From Alicyclobacillus kakegawensis NBRC 103104 (GTDB lineage: Bacteria; Bacillota; Bacilli; Alicyclobacillales; Alicyclobacillaceae): a stretch of DNA of 64,000 nt. Both the position numbers and the translations under genes were made by a program. Positions 62,351 to 64,000 of this stretch are shown here, in pieces. Where the stretch lies: the NCBI RefSeq assembly GCF_001552655.1, contig NZ_BCRP01000007.1, forward strand, positions 120,486 to 184,485. The letters are read 5' to 3'. Below the pieces are notes generated by a model, which did not search any database, was not told the DNA's origin, and was given only the letters and a program-made list of their open reading frames with translations. Each line of letters starts with the position of its first letter. The first letter of the stretch is position 1.

Positions 62351-63859
62351 TTGAAAATTCTGTTTGCCTGCTACTTTGAACTCCCTCACTACGGGGGGCT
62401 GAGCCGCTATGTCTATACATTAAAGAAGGAACTTGAGGAACACGGACATCATGTTGACATATTAGCCCATCATCCTGGCATGAATAAGATCTACAAGTTC
62501 AATTACACTCCGAATGAGTTTGGATGGAACCTAACAGGCGCTGAAATTGACAAGACCGTAAACGAGCATTCTGAATCCCTCTCGATTAAAGACGTAATAG
62601 ACCATCAGGTGTTCCGGTACTATGAGAATGAATTGCCACACGTCGACCCCCGAATCCGTTGGAGAGAGATTGAACGCTATACCTTTGAAGTCGCGGCGGC
62701 TCTACTGGACTTGAATGATTATGACTTGATTCATACTCACGACATCCTGTCCACGCGTGCCCTGTGGAGAGTTAAGCCGAAAGACACACCCCTTGTCGCA
62801 ACGATACATGGTATCCTGGCTACCGAATATATCAACTCCGGCGAGATCACAGACACAAATAGCATTAATTGGCAATATGCGATAACAGAGGAATATTACG
62901 GACACCTTTCGACGGATGCCACGATTGTTCCGACCAACTGGCAGAAAGTCCAATTGAGTACTCATTACGGAGTTCCGGCCGAGAAAATCAACGTGATTCC
63001 TTATGGAATGAATCTAGATCCCTTCTTAAGGCAGTTAAGACATGAGCCATACCCACACTTGAAAGAGGAGCAAAGACATCCGGGCAAAATCGTGATTGCT
63101 TGCCCTGCTCGGCTGGTCCCAGAAAAGGATCACAAGACACTGATCGAAGCCTTGAGAATACTCAAGGAAAAACGAAATGACTTTGTCTGCTGGCTCATCG
63201 GGGACGGAAATTTGAGGTATGAATTGGAGGTCCAAGCAAAAAAATTAGGATTATATGAAAATATTGTATTTTTTGGAGCCAGATGGGATGTTCCGGCCTT
63301 GTTGAAGATCTCAAATATAGTTGTGCTTGCATCCAAACAGGATATGCATCCGTATACGCTAATGGAAGCACAAGTTGCGGGTAAGCCTTGTGTGGCTTCG
63401 AACGCTGGCGGAATACCTGAAGTCGTAAGGCACAGGGAAACAGGCTTGATCTTTGAAACGGGAAACAGTGTCCAACTGGCTGAAAGCATATCAGAGTTAA
63501 TGGACAATCCGGCACTCCGGCTTAAATTGGCAGCCAATGCGGCTGACAGAGGCAGAGTACGATATTCTTCAGAAACGCTATTTGAAAAGACGATGCACAT
63601 ATACTACCAGACAATCGATAAGAAAAAATTATCACCTCAATATTCAACAGAAATACCGGAAGTAATCGGCAAATACGGATTGGTAAAAACCAGAGTGGGT
63701 TTAGATGACACGACCTCAAACATATTTAAATTTGATTTGGATTACTCAAAATTCGATGATACCAAATGGAGAAGTATTCTAAAAAATGTCCCGGTTGACT
63801 ATTCGATCCCTGATACAGCTTATGTCCAGGTTCTAGCCGAACGCAGAAATCCATTCTAA
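62351..63859 (+). CDS. Glycosyltransferase family 4 (GT-B fold)
   Basis: 502 residues. The start is TTG at 62351, eight bases after AAGGAG, giving MKILFACYFELPHYGGLSRY, the usual GT4 start with a GG acceptor loop. The C-terminal domain shows PARLVPEKDHKTLIEAL, GDGNLRYELE and the nucleotide-sugar motif HPYTLMEAQVAGKPCVASNAGGIPE (given here over residue pieces; EAQVAGKP is the ExxxxGxP core). Unusual length after the GT core: about 70 extra residues. AT-rich, with codon use unlike the core genes. A terminator follows. Confidence 0.92.
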   Translation: MKILFACYFELPHYGGLSRYVYTLKKELEEHGHHVDILAHHPGMNKIYKFNYTPNEFGWNLTGAEIDKTVNEHSESLSIKDVIDHQVFRYYENELPHVDPRIRWREIERYTFEVAAALLDLNDYDLIHTHDILSTRALWRVKPKDTPLVATIHGILATEYINSGEITDTNSINWQYAITEEYYGHLSTDATIVPTNWQKVQLSTHYGVPAEKINVIPYGMNLDPFLRQLRHEPYPHLKEEQRHPGKIVIACPARLVPEKDHKTLIEALRILKEKRNDFVCWLIGDGNLRYELEVQAKKLGLYENIVFFGARWDVPALLKISNIVVLASKQDMHPYTLMEAQVAGKPCVASNAGGIPEVVRHRETGLIFETGNSVQLAESISELMDNPALRLKLAANAADRGRVRYSSETLFEKTMHIYYQTIDKKKLSPQYSTEIPEVIGKYGLVKTRVGLDDTTSNIFKFDLDYSKFDDTKWRSILKNVPVDYSIPDTAYVQVLAERRNPF

Positions 63860-63895
63860 CATCCAGTTCGGGTTTGTGAAGTTTTCTACGTTCCT

Positions 63896-63946
63896 CTTTA
63901 CGCGGAGTTAAGACCAAGTCAGACTCGGTGTAAAGGGGATTTTTTT
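63896..63946 (+). terminator. Terminator of the GT4 gene
   Basis: Interrupted stem CTTTAC/GTAAAG plus GAGT/ACTC (63896-63908 with 63923-63935), followed by GGGATTTTTTT. Confidence 0.6.
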
Positions 63947-64000
63947 GAAGCGGTGAGCTAAGACCAATAGCATGGTCGCGATACCTTCCTTGCGTTCGGG

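Noticed and set aside
63905..63968. Direct repeat GAG(T/C)TAAGACCAA at 63905 and 63956
   Set aside because: Only 13 bases with one mismatch; part of it lies in the terminator hairpin. No mobile-element context was found before the window ends.
1..64000. CRISPR array, prophage or complete insertion sequence
   Set aside because: No regularly spaced repeats, phage structural genes or intact transposase were found; only the IS3 fragment near 60.5 kb.

Overview
The window reads as chromosome of a GC-rich, endospore-forming Firmicute, most likely an Alicyclobacillus-like Bacilli member. Support comes from gerE, a CotD-type coat protein, several sequences matching the sigma-K promoter consensus, B. 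subtilis-like gene order (uvrC-sdhCAB-gerE-ysmB-racE-rdgB-tig-clpX), and menaquinone-type succinate dehydrogenase. The genus is inference; no 16S gene is present.

Layout. 1-7.5 kb: minus-strand tig-clpP-clpX with the first codons of a probable lonB, a small spore-protein group (CotD-like plus two paralogous tiny membrane proteins), tRNA-Arg beside a decayed tRNA-Gly, rdgB, murI/racE and a MarR regulator. 7.6-17.6 kb: gerE, a DUF1292 gene, the pit/DUF47 phosphate transporter pair, sdhC-sdhA-sdhB, uvrC and an unusual sigma-like/membrane/repeat protein coupled to uvrC. 17.7-26.1 kb: a surface-polysaccharide and teichoic-acid-like region, less GC-rich than its surroundings by eye, containing a shattered tarJ. 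26.1-41.8 kb: tRNA-Lys-Glu-Gln, gltX, lgt, hisC, ilvA, a Ca2+/H+ exchanger, ppa, an enoyl-CoA hydratase, an LCP-family protein, a tryptophan-rich protein behind a sigma-K-like promoter, a MarR regulator, corA, argJ and a polysaccharide deacetylase that also has a sigma-K-like promoter.

42.0-47.1 kb holds the most interesting block: a six-gene plus-strand operon of a crotonase, three short-chain dehydrogenases and a two-subunit CoA-transferase-family enzyme. Its content resembles the EchA20-IpdAB ring-opening module of actinobacterial steroid catabolism combined with a BadH-like cyclohexane-ring dehydrogenase. It is followed convergently by a fabF-type ketosynthase; a FabG-MaoC-MaoC cassette lies at 56.9-58.6 kb. 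Together these suggest turnover or synthesis of an alicyclic or unusual acyl-CoA. 48.6-59.6 kb also contains a YceI protein, nrdR-nrdJ (the NrdJ carries an apparent internal duplication), an HAD phosphatase, a metallo-beta-lactamase-fold hydrolase, dapF and folD.

60.0-64.0 kb: tRNA-Leu, an IS3-type transposase remnant, and AT-rich cargo (alpha/beta-hydrolase-like protein, frameshifted debris, a family 4 glycosyltransferase), which looks horizontally acquired. Several starts were moved to internal ATG, GTG or TTG codons because a Shine-Dalgarno sequence clearly sits in front of them.
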